Positions 50,776-60,255 of a DNA stretch of 64,000 bases are shown one piece after another (position 1 is the first letter of the stretch; every line of letters begins with the position of its first letter). The stretch is from Sphingobacterium sp. UBA4616 (lineage in GTDB: Bacteria; Bacteroidota; Bacteroidia; Sphingobacteriales; Sphingobacteriaceae): NCBI GenBank assembly GCA_002386525.1, contig DGIS01000010.1:62001-126000 (forward strand), given 5' to 3'. Both the position numbers and the translations under genes were made by a program. The notes beneath the pieces were generated by a model. It ran no database searches and was not told the DNA's origin. It was given only the letters and a program-made list of their open reading frames with translations.

Positions 50776-51270
50776 CTAAGGATTATATACTCCGTTAAAC
50801 AGTACAACCCTCCATCCGTCTGGATCTTCATACGTCACACTCTTATCTTTCCAGTAAGGATTTTCAGGTTCGACGGCGCCAATTCCCGCATTCTTGAAAC
50901 GGTCATTTGCGCGTTTATAGTCGTCTTCATTATCGTAGTAAAGGACTAGTAGGTTTTCTTTCGTCGGCTCAGGTAAAGGAAACTTTTCCGCTTGCTGGGT
51001 AAACTCCAGATGATAGGTTTTGTCAGGCATACCCAACATCACACCATCGTAACCCAGATGATCTTCAAATTTTCCAATTATTTCCATTCCCAGGATATCA
51101 TTATAAAATTTAACTACTTCATTCAAGTTGTTGGTAGGCCGCGCTATTCTGAACTGTACGGCTTTCATCTTGTAATTTCCATTCGAAATTTGTTTATCTA
51201 GCTGCTGGGTGCAGGATGCAGCAAAAGCTAAGGCAGTAGCAGATGCCATTGTTATCAATAATTTTTTCAT
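50776..51270 (-). CDS. VOC-fold lipoprotein (glyoxalase-like)
   Basis: A 164-residue protein from ATG 51270. The leader MKKLLITMASATALAFAASC is a lipoprotein signal with Cys20. The rest is a VOC/glyoxalase domain: VQFRIARPTNNLNEVVKFYN, ILGMEIIGKF, MPDKTYHLEFTQ and YEDPDGWRVVLFNG. An exported lipid-anchored VOC protein is less common than cytosolic ones. An alternative upstream TTG start would hide the signal. It is divergent from nothing close and followed by a terminator. Confidence 0.8.
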   Translation of the reverse strand: MKKLLITMASATALAFAASCTQQLDKQISNGNYKMKAVQFRIARPTNNLNEVVKFYNDILGMEIIGKFEDHLGYDGVMLGMPDKTYHLEFTQQAEKFPLPEPTKENLLVLYYDNEDDYKRANDRFKNAGIGAVEPENPYWKDKSVTYEDPDGWRVVLFNGVYNP

Positions 51271-51348
51271 AAAATTTGCTTTAATTTCTTCCCACAAATT
51301 TCCAAATGAAAACATATTTAAACAATCACGGAAGTTCCGGTTATGTTG

Positions 51349-52224
51349 TCAATTTTTCGGTTTTTTATGATAATGTATGGGAGAAACTCCTTTTGCGGCT
51401 TTGAAAAAACGGGAAAAAGAAGAAGTGGACGTAAAACCAAGTTTATCAGAAATATTTTTTACAGAAAGCGTAGAATATTTTAAGAGTAATTCCGCTTCGA
51501 GCATAATCCTGTTTCGAATAAGAGCGAGAGCAGATACCCCGGTCTGATTTTTCACGCACTCACTCAGATATTTTGAAGATAGATACATGAGATCTGCGTA
51601 TTCTTTGACTGTTTTGTATTGATGAAAATTTTTATCTACCAGTTTCCTGAACGTATACATGATTTGATACTGCCGATTAATTAACTTGTCCGAATTTAAT
51701 AAGCACATTTCACATACTCTATTATAATCGTATAGAAGCTGCAGGATATATAGCCTTGATACTTCAAGACAAAATGGTGACTGATTTTCTGTTTCGACCT
51801 TTATCTTCGCGATTTTATACGAGAAATCCTGAAATTTTGTTTCTTCCAGATCGAATATCGGCGGATAATCTGGATTAATCAGCAGCAGCTCTTCCATGAC
51901 CTCACTCTTTACAAATCCTGTCTTGACAAAGTCGGATTTAAAAAACAAAAAATCAGCAACAAAAGGTTCTGAAAAATTTTTAATGGAAAATAGTGTTTGT
52001 GGAGGAATGATGGATATGGTAGATGAACTTATTGAAAAATCGTGGTGTCCAACAGTAACATTGCATTCGCCCCGACTGCATAAAACAGCCAGGTAAAAAT
52101 TCAACTTGACGGCGTCAATAGCATACTTATAATCCTTTAAACTGATCACACAACAATTTACCTCATCTGCATCACTTTGCAGAAGACCAAAATATTCACT
52201 TAAAAAATCTTCTTTAAAAATCAT
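51349..52224 (-). CDS. AraC family transcriptional regulator
   Basis: A 291-residue regulator from ATG 52224 (a GTG three codons earlier is possible). The N-terminal cupin-like region spans about 1-170, and the C-terminal helix-turn-helix pair includes TVKEYADLMYLSSKYLSECV and SVKNISDKLGFTSTSSFSRF, ending KGVSPIHYHK. It lies upstream of the VOC lipoprotein gene in the same direction, 78 bases away, and may control it or the divergent gene at 52500. Confidence 0.9.
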   Translation of the reverse strand: MIFKEDFLSEYFGLLQSDADEVNCCVISLKDYKYAIDAVKLNFYLAVLCSRGECNVTVGHHDFSISSSTISIIPPQTLFSIKNFSEPFVADFLFFKSDFVKTGFVKSEVMEELLLINPDYPPIFDLEETKFQDFSYKIAKIKVETENQSPFCLEVSRLYILQLLYDYNRVCEMCLLNSDKLINRQYQIMYTFRKLVDKNFHQYKTVKEYADLMYLSSKYLSECVKNQTGVSALALIRNRIMLEAELLLKYSTLSVKNISDKLGFTSTSSFSRFFKAAKGVSPIHYHKKPKN

Positions 52225-52499
52225 ACCGTGCACCCGACTCGCTTTTTCGGCCGTTTAAGCCAACCTCTTTTTACATGTAAAATTACATATATTAAAATAA
52301 CCATCAAATATGCACTTATCTGCCACTCGCTGCAAATGTAGCATCGTTCGTACTACCTGCTCTATTACGAGCAATTCTTTACCCGAATCTCGTTGATTTG
52401 CCAGTCCGATTCTTTTAGTATATTTACTATTCTATTGAATAGGATGGTATTAGATTCTGAGCTTCAATAGGGAAGTTAACGCGTATAAATCAAAGAGAA

Positions 52500-52889
52500 A
52501 TGTTTACAGTAGAACAAATTGAAGCTGCTCACATTAAAGTGAAATCAGGTGCAGACTTTCCAGCCTACATTCAGGATATCAAAAAATTGGGCGTTACCTC
52601 TTATGATGTTTTTGTTGCCGATGGACACTCGGATCATTATGGCAATAATCGCTATAAAACCAGTTCTCCCGGCAATCACGAATTCTTAACAATCGGTTCG
52701 AGTGTTTATTCCGAACAATTTAAACAAGGATTAAAAGATCACCAGCAAGGCAAAACAGACTATGCAAGTTTTATGAAGATGTGCGCGAAATGTGGTATCG
52801 AAAAATGGACTGTTCTTCTAGACAAGTTGACCTGTGCATACTATGATAGTGCTGGAAATGAAGTTCTGGTAGAAGAAATACCGCTTTAA
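52500..52889 (+). CDS. DUF1398 family protein
   Basis: A 129-residue protein matching DUF1398: FTVEQIEAAHIKVKSGADFP, LGVTSYDVFVADGHSDHYG, LKDHQQGKTDYASFMKMCA and GIEKWTVLLDKLTCAYYD. The family is widespread and of unknown function. It is preceded by a 275-bp gap shared with the divergent AraC gene, which is a possible regulator. Confidence 0.8.
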   Translation: MFTVEQIEAAHIKVKSGADFPAYIQDIKKLGVTSYDVFVADGHSDHYGNNRYKTSSPGNHEFLTIGSSVYSEQFKQGLKDHQQGKTDYASFMKMCAKCGIEKWTVLLDKLTCAYYDSAGNEVLVEEIPL

Positions 52890-52995
52890 TTATTGTTTAC
52901 GCAAATCCTTCATGCCCTTTTCTTCGGACCAGATAGGTACCTTCTGCCCGGCATCTTTTCGCATCGAAATAATAAAAGGCCATTCGTATTCCTTG

Positions 52996-53778
52996 TTATG
53001 GGTATCTTATAGAGATACATTGACCATCGCGATACGTTTTAATGAGTTGGACAGGCCCATTTTCAGAATAATTCCATTCGCCTGTTCGCTTACCGTTGAT
53101 ATAATGCCCATCTTCGACCATATTTTTATTGAACATAATGTCATACCGTTTTTCAATCCAATAGCCATTTTTCAGGTGATCTTTGGTTAGGCCCTTTAGC
53201 TGGTAATCTCCCCATTTTTTATCAACCGATGGCGTGCTTAAGTAATCAAGGAACAAACCATCCTTAACCTCATACTTCAAAGCTTTATCAGCTTTTTCGG
53301 TTTTTAAATGAATAGTGACCAGACTTTGTTTAATCTCGCTGTAACGCCGGTAGGTTTCTTCTGAATGAAGTACCTCGTAACATAACAAACTCGTGTATTC
53401 TATAAAAGGTAGCTCATTAACAAGCAGAATTGCCTGATAATCTCCATCCTCATAATCTACTCTCAAATAGAAAGCTTTAAACGTTGTGCCGTCGATAACC
53501 AGATCTTTGTAATTATAAAATTGCAGCAAGGTGTCATTAGATGAAACAAAAAGATCCCACATAAATGGTCTTTCTACATCTCTTTCTAGAGCACACTTTA
53601 ATCTCTTTTTCAACGCACGGATGCTATCTGGTGTTGTAATTATTTTTTGAATAGCGCCTTTCTCAATACTATTTATTAAAATTGAATCACGACCAAAAGA
53701 TGTATTACTATTTTGGGCATGGTGTGTAAGACAGAGGAAAAATAATATGCAGGTAATAATAACACGTAACATAGGCAT
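52996..53778 (-). CDS. Secreted protein with YwqK/MORN-like tail
   Basis: A 260-residue protein with a signal peptide (LRVIITCILFFLCLTHHAQ). The last 60 residues carry the repeat style GYWIEKRYDIMFNK...VEDGHYINGKRTGEWNYSEN and TYRDGQ, typical of MORN/YwqK beta-hairpin repeats. It is probably periplasmic or surface exposed. An ATG two codons in is an alternative start. Function unknown. Confidence 0.6.
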   Translation of the reverse strand: MPMLRVIITCILFFLCLTHHAQNSNTSFGRDSILINSIEKGAIQKIITTPDSIRALKKRLKCALERDVERPFMWDLFVSSNDTLLQFYNYKDLVIDGTTFKAFYLRVDYEDGDYQAILLVNELPFIEYTSLLCYEVLHSEETYRRYSEIKQSLVTIHLKTEKADKALKYEVKDGLFLDYLSTPSVDKKWGDYQLKGLTKDHLKNGYWIEKRYDIMFNKNMVEDGHYINGKRTGEWNYSENGPVQLIKTYRDGQCISIRYP

Positions 53779-53810
53779 GGCTTTATTCTAGTTTCTATAC
53801 ATATTTATTT

Positions 53811-53921
53811 TTAGTGATTGCCACACCTATATTGCTGCAGTATTTCTTTTGCCATAACTTGACTATCAGCAAGTAGATTAACCTCATGCTCTTCTAAATA
53901 TTTTCTTACGTTTTCTTTCAT
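53811..53921 (-). pseudogene. Truncated copy of the neighbouring SUKH-like gene
   Basis: This frame encodes 36 residues, MKENVRKYLEEHEVNLLADS and then QVMAKEILQQYRCGNH. The first 29 match the N-terminus of the gene at 54196 with two changes, then the reading ends. It lies within the left copy of the 140-bp direct repeat, so it is the stub left by a local duplication. Confidence 0.6.
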
Positions 53922-53977
53922 ATATCATTAGTTCTTTAAAAATTCAGTTCGTATAACAATACGTATCAGTAATTGTT
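53838..53977. repeat. 140-bp direct repeat, left copy
   Basis: It matches 54541-54680 at 136 of 140 positions with no gaps. It contains the promoter region and first codons of the SUKH-like gene, read leftward. The intervening 563 bases hold that gene's full copy. Confidence 0.9.
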
Positions 53978-54195
53978 TATTGTTATTGATGGTAGATCTA
54001 TTTCTAAGTGAGTTGAATAAGACTCTTCAAAACATTTGGGATTCCCAAGGTCAGGACGCCAGCATACAAATGCGGGCGTTAATCCAACATGAATTTTACA
54101 TTCAACCTTTCTCTACTAGAACTTTATCACTTCCGGATAATTTTCGTAATGCACAGTGCTGAGCATGTAAAGGAGTATGTTAAATGGTTTAAAGT

Positions 54196-54624
54196 TTACT
54201 TATCATGATCCAGTTCAAAAAACCACTGTAAAAAATCGGAAAATGTGGTCCATTCCTGATCAAAATCACCCCTATTTAGTCTATCGCTATTTGCGTCATA
54301 CACCAAAACGACATGATTATTAGATTTATCATAAAGCAAATAATGCTCATAGTCAAAATCCTGTAGGGAAATGTAATTGTTCGGTATATCGCCATTTTGG
54401 ATCAAAGATGCGGTCACTCCTTCTTCATCGTCTATATCCTGTATAATATCAAACATGTAGCCGAGTTTCCCATCGAGGTCACCCCCGTAAACACTCATAA
54501 ATTCATAAAAATCTTCAAACTTATCTAGGCTATGTCTCCGCAGTATTTCTTTTGCCATAACTTGACTATCAGCAAGTAGCTTAAGCTCATGCTCTTCTAA
54601 ATATTTTCTTACGTTTTCTTTCAT
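54196..54624 (-). CDS. SMI1/KNR4 (SUKH)-like protein
   Basis: A 142-residue acidic protein. FEDFYEFMSVYGGDLDGKL, HYLLYDKSNNHVVLVYDANS and WTTFSDFLQWFFEL fit the SUKH/SMI1-KNR4 pattern of immunity proteins against polymorphic toxins. No toxin gene is close. Its promoter and 5' end are duplicated 700 bp to the left, so the locus has undergone unequal recombination. Confidence 0.55.
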   Translation of the reverse strand: MKENVRKYLEEHELKLLADSQVMAKEILRRHSLDKFEDFYEFMSVYGGDLDGKLGYMFDIIQDIDDEEGVTASLIQNGDIPNNYISLQDFDYEHYLLYDKSNNHVVLVYDANSDRLNRGDFDQEWTTFSDFLQWFFELDHDK

Positions 54625-54680
54625 ATATCACTAGTTCTTTAAAAATTCAGTTCGTATAACAGTACGTATCAGTAATTGTT
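54541..54680. repeat. 140-bp direct repeat, right copy
   Basis: It carries the start of the intact SUKH-like gene and its upstream region, matching the left copy with four substitutions. The low divergence points to a fairly recent duplication. Confidence 0.9.
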
Positions 54681-54717
54681 AATTACTCTCTATAGTACGT
54701 ATCCTTATATTTAATTT

Positions 54718-55142
54718 CTATCGCAAAATGCAACTCATCTTCCAGAAACTTAATTTTCTTCTAGATACAAACCCCAGCTTTTGATATAAGCGTATCGCAT
54801 TCGCATTATCAGAAGCAACGTGCAAATAGGGAATTTTGGATGTGTTAGATTCTAAATCAATTGGTTTCTCAACATCTGATTGCATACAAGTTCACCATCA
54901 ATTTTGACGTTCTGATCAATCTTAGGCTCATCGCCAATTAGGAAAAAATAGTCTGTGAATGAAGCATAATCTGCTATATTGAGCGCAACCGATTTGTCAG
55001 TAAATACCCCTCCAAATGGACAATAAGCAGGTTGGTAAAACTTTAGGCCATCATAATTAACTGCGAATTCCTCATGTGCTTCATTTAGTGAATACCAGGC
55101 AGGGTTATCTGATTTAAAAGTATCCATTTTAATATTTTTCAT
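54718..55142 (-). pseudogene. GNAT acetyltransferase pseudogene with internal deletion
   Basis: Two frames make one broken gene. The first (55142 to 54852, 96 codons) has the N-terminus of a GNAT family: DNPAWYSLNEAHEEFAVNYD, AYCPFGGVF and GELVCNQM. The second (54885 to 54718, another frame) has the C-terminus: IPYLHVASDNANAIRLYQKL, then GFVSRRKLSFW. The acetyl-CoA-binding middle is missing. So a deletion of roughly 90-100 codons also shifted the frame. Confidence 0.65.
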
Positions 55143-55353
55143 TACTTCAAATTACCTAATTTAAGAAAATAAAGTAATCTATTAATATCCTGATAGGTAA
55201 AAAATGATCTTAATCCATTTCTTAAACCTGTTTAAGTTTTATCAAATTATCTTTATTCAACTTTGCACTACTCAAACAATGGATTATAAAATCAAATATG
55301 AGCATAACAGGAGGAAAACAGAAATATCTTTTTAACTACGAAAAATAGACAAA

Positions 55354-55791
55354 ATGAAACAACGCATCAACATTAAGGAATTGGAACCAAAAGTGTATGA
55401 AATCTTATATGCTATGGAAAAATATTTATCAACTACAAACCTAAGCGTAAACCTTCGTGAGCTAATCAAGATTCGGGTTTCGCAAATCAACAAATGTGCT
55501 TTTTGCATTGAGATACATACAAAGGATGCCAGAAGATTAGGGGAAACGGAATCTCGTATCTATGCTCTGACAGCATGGAAGGAAAGCCCATTGTTTAATG
55601 ATGAGGAAAGAGCTGTTTTAGCATTGGCTGACCAGGTAACAGAAATTTCTGAAAACGGAGTATGTGAATCCGTCTTTCAAGAAGTTCAGAAATATTTTGA
55701 CGACCATCAGGTCGCTCAGATGATTGTTGCCATCAATCAGATGAATTTTTGGAACAGAATTGCGGTATCTACAAAAATGTTTCATAGCTAA
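55354..55791 (+). CDS. Carboxymuconolactone decarboxylase (AhpD-like) family protein
   Basis: A 145-residue all-helical protein with the AhpD-type redox motif CAFCIEIHTKDARRLG (CxxCxxxH), preceded by LRELIKIRVSQIN and followed by RIYALTAWKESPLFNDEERA. Members of this group are peroxidase-like alkyl-hydroperoxidases. It is preceded by a 200-bp AT-rich gap and stands alone. Confidence 0.87.
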   Translation: MKQRINIKELEPKVYEILYAMEKYLSTTNLSVNLRELIKIRVSQINKCAFCIEIHTKDARRLGETESRIYALTAWKESPLFNDEERAVLALADQVTEISENGVCESVFQEVQKYFDDHQVAQMIVAINQMNFWNRIAVSTKMFHS

Positions 55792-56365
55792 ACATTTTCG
55801 AATTTTGCTTTTTTTGCATATGAGAATAAGGCGTACGTTGTAGTGCGCCTTATTTGTTCCTATTTATTGTTCCGTTTGCCTAATCGTGCAAGCACCCTAC
55901 TCGTGGCTAAACTAGGATAAGATACATCTAAGCCGTGCTGCTCATGCAGGCGCTGGTGGATAAGTAGGGCACTCAGCCCCATTTCCTTATATGTCTGAAT
56001 GTCATCGAGATAATCGTCCAGCAGCTTTGGTCTTACCTAGGACAAAGGTTCCTCTTGGCCACGCTGAAGGGTTTCTATATCCGTGAAACGGTCTTGCGGC
56101 ACACCAAAATTCTGAGGCTATCTCCCGTATTGATTTCTTATGGGATAACAGTGTTTCTATCGTATTATACATTGACACTTTCTACATAATGTCGGACTTT
56201 AATACTCCGACAAGTTAAACCTTAATCAAAAACTTATGGTAGTGGCATTCTAGTGAGAAAATATGGGGGTGTTTTAATGATAATTAACATAAACTGTGTC
56301 AACCAATTTAATGGGCTCGGGCCACTCATCTATCGGTGTGGTGCTGTCATCCTAAATAAAGAAAC
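55792..56365 (-). mobile_element. IS21-family istA remnant and flanking sequence
   Basis: On the minus strand from ATG 56172 the reading is MYNTIETLLSHKKSIREIAS, then after a frame change PKLLDDYLDDIQTYKEMGLS, ALLIHQRLHEQHGLDVSYPS and LARLGKR. This is the N-terminal HTH and linker of an IS21-type transposase (IstA). The catalytic core and istB are absent. The palindrome TGTCGGA...TCCGACA at 56190-56212 lies just outside the start and may be the old IS end. The remaining 150 bases up to the next gene hold nothing I can identify. Confidence 0.6.
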
Positions 56366-57056
56366 TTAGAGTTTTTGGACCTCTTCGACAGAAAGTCCTG
56401 TGCCCTTGGCAATATCAGCTATAGGTAGCCCCATTTCCTTAAATGCTTTAGCAGTCTCAAGAGCTTTTTTACGTTCTCCTTCTGCTAGTCCTTCTGCTAA
56501 TCCTTCTGCTAGGCCTTTAGCGTGACCCAAAGCTTCTCCGGATTTCTTGGCCGAATTAAATACGCTCTCAGCATCACGCTTATGTTTTAAACTTGCTTCG
56601 TATGACATTAGTTCTTCCTCCGTTAATTTGCCTATCTCTCCTATCTCAAAGATAAAACCAAATATTCTTTTATCCAAAAATGATGGTAATCTATCCATGG
56701 TACTCAAATGTTTAAGTAAGTACAACCACTGATCCATAACTGTCTTTAGTTCTTCTGGCTGTTTATTAAATAATGGAAGCGAAATCATTTTATATCCCAA
56801 TTTATCATAAAATATCTCTTTGGTCAATTTGTCACACAGCGCCACATCATAGAAATAAGGCCGCCCTGTGACACGGGATACACCAGAGCTTCCATTTCTA
56901 TCCATGTCAAATTCCAAAATACCAATAAAGTAAACCTCTGGTAGGTAATAATCACTGCCCTTCTTACCTCGTGCTAATTGTTTATTGACAAAATTTCCAA
57001 CCGAAATCGGTACGTGGATCTACATACCTACCCAAATGTTTTTTTGATCTAGCCAT
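56366..57056 (-). pseudogene. Rpn-type PD-(D/E)XK nuclease/transposase gene with internal deletion
   Basis: The start at 57056 reads MARSKKHLGRYVDPRTDFGW, the N-terminus of the Bacteroidota Rpn-like (PDDEXK transposase) family, then hits a frame change. In the next frame it resumes YLPEVYFIGILEFDMDRNGS and runs 190 residues to KGTGLSVEEVQKL. About 80 residues with much of the nuclease core appear deleted. The C-terminal part has tandem GLAE repeats (GLAEGLAEGLAEGE), a typical feature. It can no longer make a full enzyme. Confidence 0.65.
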
Positions 57057-57211
57057 ATTATTTATTAACTGGTTATCAAGTAAATATACAATAATAAATT
57101 GAAAAACACTAAAATAATTAGCACAAAAAAAAACATGCTTGGTTACCATTGCTATAGTGCGTGTGAGATTTGTCCCATAATCAATCCCCTTCGAATTATT
57201 GAGAATTTTAG

Positions 57212-57598
57212 CTATTGATTGATAACTTTATACTCGGAAATTATTTTAATGGTATTTTTCCCTGCAGATTGAAACTCAAAGAAATATGCATAATTTACTT
57301 CTTTTGCTTTATATTTAATCGTTCCATTACAAGCACCATATTTACCGTGGCTTAGAATTTCATCTATGTTCAGTTCGACTACATTAATAAAACTATGTAA
57401 GTATTTTACAAATTCATCATCAGTTTCTATATTTCTATTGCCGATAATTTTGAAAGTAAATTTGTCTTCAAGCATTTCATTAATTTTTTGCCAATCATTT
57501 TTATAAAAGGCAACTACAAAATCCCTAATAATTCTTCTTTTGGGGGAATTATCGCAGTCTTTAGGAATATTCAGTACAATCTCTTTTTTTGATTTCAT
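57212..57598 (-). CDS. NTF2-like protein
   Basis: A 128-residue protein: IRDFVVAFYKNDWQKINEML, EDKFTFKIIGNR and DEFVKYLHSFI fit the NTF2/SnoaL-like cone fold, ending with beta strands (YAYFFEFQSAGKNTIKIISE). No signal peptide. Ligand or activity unknown. It stands alone near the decayed Rpn gene. Confidence 0.6.
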   Translation of the reverse strand: MKSKKEIVLNIPKDCDNSPKRRIIRDFVVAFYKNDWQKINEMLEDKFTFKIIGNRNIETDDEFVKYLHSFINVVELNIDEILSHGKYGACNGTIKYKAKEVNYAYFFEFQSAGKNTIKIISEYKVINQ

Positions 57599-57893
57599 TT
57601 TGTTGATTAATATGATAAAACTCTTGAGTTTTAACTAAATTAAGTGAAATATTCCTTTCATAAACTTAAATTGGAATGAGGCTGCTGTTCTCATCCCTTT
57701 TAAATTAGTAATTCGAGTCCGAATTCTCTACTTTTAAATGCTCCATTTTTGCAGGGGGCACAAATTTTGATATACAAATTTCAATTCTCCAGCCCTCTAA
57801 TTTTGGATTTTCTTTTATAAAGAAGTAAATTGAGGAAACTAAATAATTATTTTGTAAAGTTGGTTGAGTTAATTCCCTTTAGAACGATTTAAT

Positions 57894-58421
57894 ATGAAAA
57901 ATTACATAATTACCGGAATATTTTTGCTTCTGTTCACAAATTTAGCATTTTCACAATATTTCACCCTAGCTCCAACAGGTTTCGTTTCTAAAGAGAATCT
58001 AGATTATACTATAGTAGAAGTTCCTAGCGCTAAACAGCAAGAACTTTACGATAATGTATTAAAGTCGATCAATAGCTTATATTCAAATCCCAAAGAAGGC
58101 CTGACTTTGGTTCCCGGGCAGGCGATAACTTTAGCAGCTTACCAACATAGAGGACTTAAAACATCCGCTATTGCCTACTATGATGTCGATTACACCTTGT
58201 CTTTTTTGTTTAAAGATGGAAAAATAAGAATCAACAGTCCAACTTTCAGTGCCCAAATTATGAACTACAATGGCACTTGGAATAAAATGAACGTGGAGAA
58301 ATTTTATTTCAAAGGCAACGGTAACCCCAAAAAAGAGAAACGCCATCAATTCGTAAACGCATACTTTAATGGGCTGATAAAATCCATTCTTGATAAATCC
58401 GCCAATATTGATAATTGGTAA
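57894..58421 (+). CDS. Secreted DUF4468-like protein
   Basis: A 175-residue protein with a signal peptide (ITGIFLLLFTNLAFSQ). The mature part, VEVPSAKQQELYDNVLKSIN, SLYSNPKEGLTL and VDYTLSFLFKDGKIRINSPT, matches the TBP-like DUF4468 domain common in Bacteroidota. It is probably periplasmic or surface associated. Function is unknown. Confidence 0.65.
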   Translation: MKNYIITGIFLLLFTNLAFSQYFTLAPTGFVSKENLDYTIVEVPSAKQQELYDNVLKSINSLYSNPKEGLTLVPGQAITLAAYQHRGLKTSAIAYYDVDYTLSFLFKDGKIRINSPTFSAQIMNYNGTWNKMNVEKFYFKGNGNPKKEKRHQFVNAYFNGLIKSILDKSANIDNW

Positions 58422-58591
58422 TTCATGTGTTAAAGCAATGCCCGCTCCTTGCCGCGCTGTAAAGAGGCGCATTTAGGCGTTCCTTTTTTTTTGCATTCTT
58501 AATCTTTTAAAGCTAACATCAGAAACGGTATTGCGGTTGTCAATACTACTACGGATGAGTGGATGAGTTAGACATAACGTTGGATTTTGGC

Positions 58592-59383
58592 TTATTTTTT
58601 CGTTAATAAAAGAGCTAAATCCTGTTTTGCAAGCAAATGTCCTTTATTTACAATGTTACTCTTGAGATACAGAAAACACTGATTGCTATGATCGAGTTTG
58701 CCAATGATTACCTTAATAGATATTATATCCAGTTCTCCCATTTCTGCAGGAACTACTTTATTCGGATCTGAAATTAGTTTTCCTTCTTTCTTAACTTCTT
58801 CGAGTTGCCAGGAGTAACCTACCCAAGGCCCTGCAACCAATGTTGTCCGTTTGGCATCCATAGTGATCTGCTCTTTGTATTCTAAGCCCACACTATCAAC
58901 TCTGAGTCTGTGATCTTTTAAATTGACGACTAGGTATTTTAAATAGTCTCCGAAGTCTTTCGGTTCAAAATGTAAACTATTTTCCTTACGCACGATCTTG
59001 ACCTCCATAAGCCCTATTTTGTCTAATTTGACAGATTGGGAGAAAGCTATAAATACAGCATACTCCTCTTCGCTAATACCTAGATTTTTGTGATACGGTA
59101 TCGGTTCTCCTGGTTTCAATTCCTTCATTGCTTTAAAAAACCAATCTTCATTGGCTCTCATCGCTTGTTTCATTTTCTCAACAATTGCGACCTGCGCTGC
59201 GTTGGGTCGGGGAACACCCAACACCACCGCGGTATAGTCGCCCTCAGGAAGTTGTCTTTCAACGAATTGAATTGCCAACGCATTGCTGTCCACTCCTGAT
59301 TGTTTTTGCGCAAAAACATGGAGAGAAAATAGGAATGTAGCTAGCACCGCAAATACACGAAGATATCGGTATAGAAATGTCAT
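58592..59383 (-). CDS. Secreted protein of unknown function (263 aa)
   Basis: It has a signal peptide (VFAVLATFLFSLHVFAQ) and a mature domain I do not recognise, with LPEGDYTAVVLGVPRPNAAQ and an acidic central EEEYAVFIAFSQSVKLD. It shows no lipobox or membrane segment. Leftward, convergent with the DUF4468-like gene; unrelated neighbours give no functional hint. Confidence 0.55.
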   Translation of the reverse strand: MTFLYRYLRVFAVLATFLFSLHVFAQKQSGVDSNALAIQFVERQLPEGDYTAVVLGVPRPNAAQVAIVEKMKQAMRANEDWFFKAMKELKPGEPIPYHKNLGISEEEYAVFIAFSQSVKLDKIGLMEVKIVRKENSLHFEPKDFGDYLKYLVVNLKDHRLRVDSVGLEYKEQITMDAKRTTLVAGPWVGYSWQLEEVKKEGKLISDPNKVVPAEMGELDIISIKVIIGKLDHSNQCFLYLKSNIVNKGHLLAKQDLALLLTKK

Positions 59384-59776
59384 GTTAAAGCTGTTTGATC
59401 AATGAAATTACGGTTTTATTCTCACATTCTTACGTTTTCCGCTCCAAACTGATGCTACTAGCGGGCGGAATGATCTTCTGGTGACTTCCTATAAAAAAAG
59501 GCCGCTTGGACAGTATTCGAGAGGCCGTAAAACCTGATATGTTATATGCTTTACTTTCCTTTCGCTATGTCAGCTTTTTCCCGATGAGAAGATCCGTTTT
59601 ACTCACTCCGCGGATCGGGCTTTAGCGGCATGTTGGCACAGCGTATTACCTCGATCGATGGACAGCCGGTCTTCCTCCGATTGAAAAATAAATCAAACTA
59701 CGCTACAAAAGGATGATTCATTACAGTTTCGAATAAATAACTACATTTAAATATGATGTAAATTGCTGTTTTAATA
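59384..59776. other. Gap with a short coding-like fragment
   Basis: At 59588-59716 one rightward frame of 42 codons reads EDPFYSLRGSGFSGMLAQRI then TSIDGQPVFLRLKNKSNY, which looks coding but begins after a stop and matches no family I can name. The rest is AT-rich and should hold the promoter of the leftward gene at 59383. I see no other feature. Confidence 0.3.
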
Positions 59777-60103
59777 TCATATTTTACCTATAATATTTTG
59801 ACCGGTGTGGCCGACTCTTATTTTAAGAAATTTATCGCTAGTTTTAATGGTTAAATAGCGGACACCTTCATTACCCATATTTTTAATCATCACGATATCA
59901 GTCATATTAAAATTATATACATAATTTCTAAATCTTGCGGTGATAGTTTCTTGATCGTTGATCCTGATGATCCACTCCATCTCTTTTATCCTATTGGTCA
60001 TGATCTTCAGTAGTGTGATACTTCCTAAAATTGTAATCAGTGCCGCAATAATAATTGGGAAAAGAAAAAATGTATTGGAAACAAACAGATGGGAAAGATA
60101 CAC
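59777..60103 (-). CDS. Small membrane protein
   Basis: A 108-residue protein starting at a GTG, with an N-terminal membrane helix (FLFPIIIAALITILGSITLL) and a soluble beta-rich domain (WIIRINDQETITARFRNYVY, VRYLTIKTSDKFLKIRVG). The layout, one helix then a small PH-like domain, recalls the 44.5 kb proteins. No family name can be given. It is divergent from the TonB-receptor gene. Confidence 0.5.
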   Translation of the reverse strand: MYLSHLFVSNTFFLFPIIIAALITILGSITLLKIMTNRIKEMEWIIRINDQETITARFRNYVYNFNMTDIVMIKNMGNEGVRYLTIKTSDKFLKIRVGHTGQNIIGKI

Positions 60104-60193
60104 TCAAAGCATATTTGCAGCATTCCTAATCGTATGCATCCATTGTTGAATTCACAAAATTCAAATAGTATTTTGGAGTATACCTATATTATT

Positions 60194-60201
60194 TATATTT
60201 G
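60194..60201 (+). promoter_or_regulatory. TATATTTG promoter box of siderophore receptor gene
   Basis: It matches TAnnTTTG, with a TTTTG about 20 bases upstream that can serve as the -33 element. It lies 54 bases before the receptor ATG. I see no clear Fur box. Confidence 0.55.
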
Positions 60202-60255
60202 TTCTAAATAAATATTAAACACAACCTTGTAGTCATAATTATCTATTTCATTGAC

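Noticed and set aside
53980..54162. 60-codon rightward frame between the two repeat copies
   Set aside because: It overlaps no recognisable domain, has no supporting start context, and lies in DNA apparently left over from the duplication.
56460..56520. CRISPR-like short repeats
   Set aside because: The repeated CCTTCTGCTA units are codon repeats for Gly-Leu-Ala-Glu in the Rpn-type gene, not spaced repeats. No CRISPR array was seen in the window.
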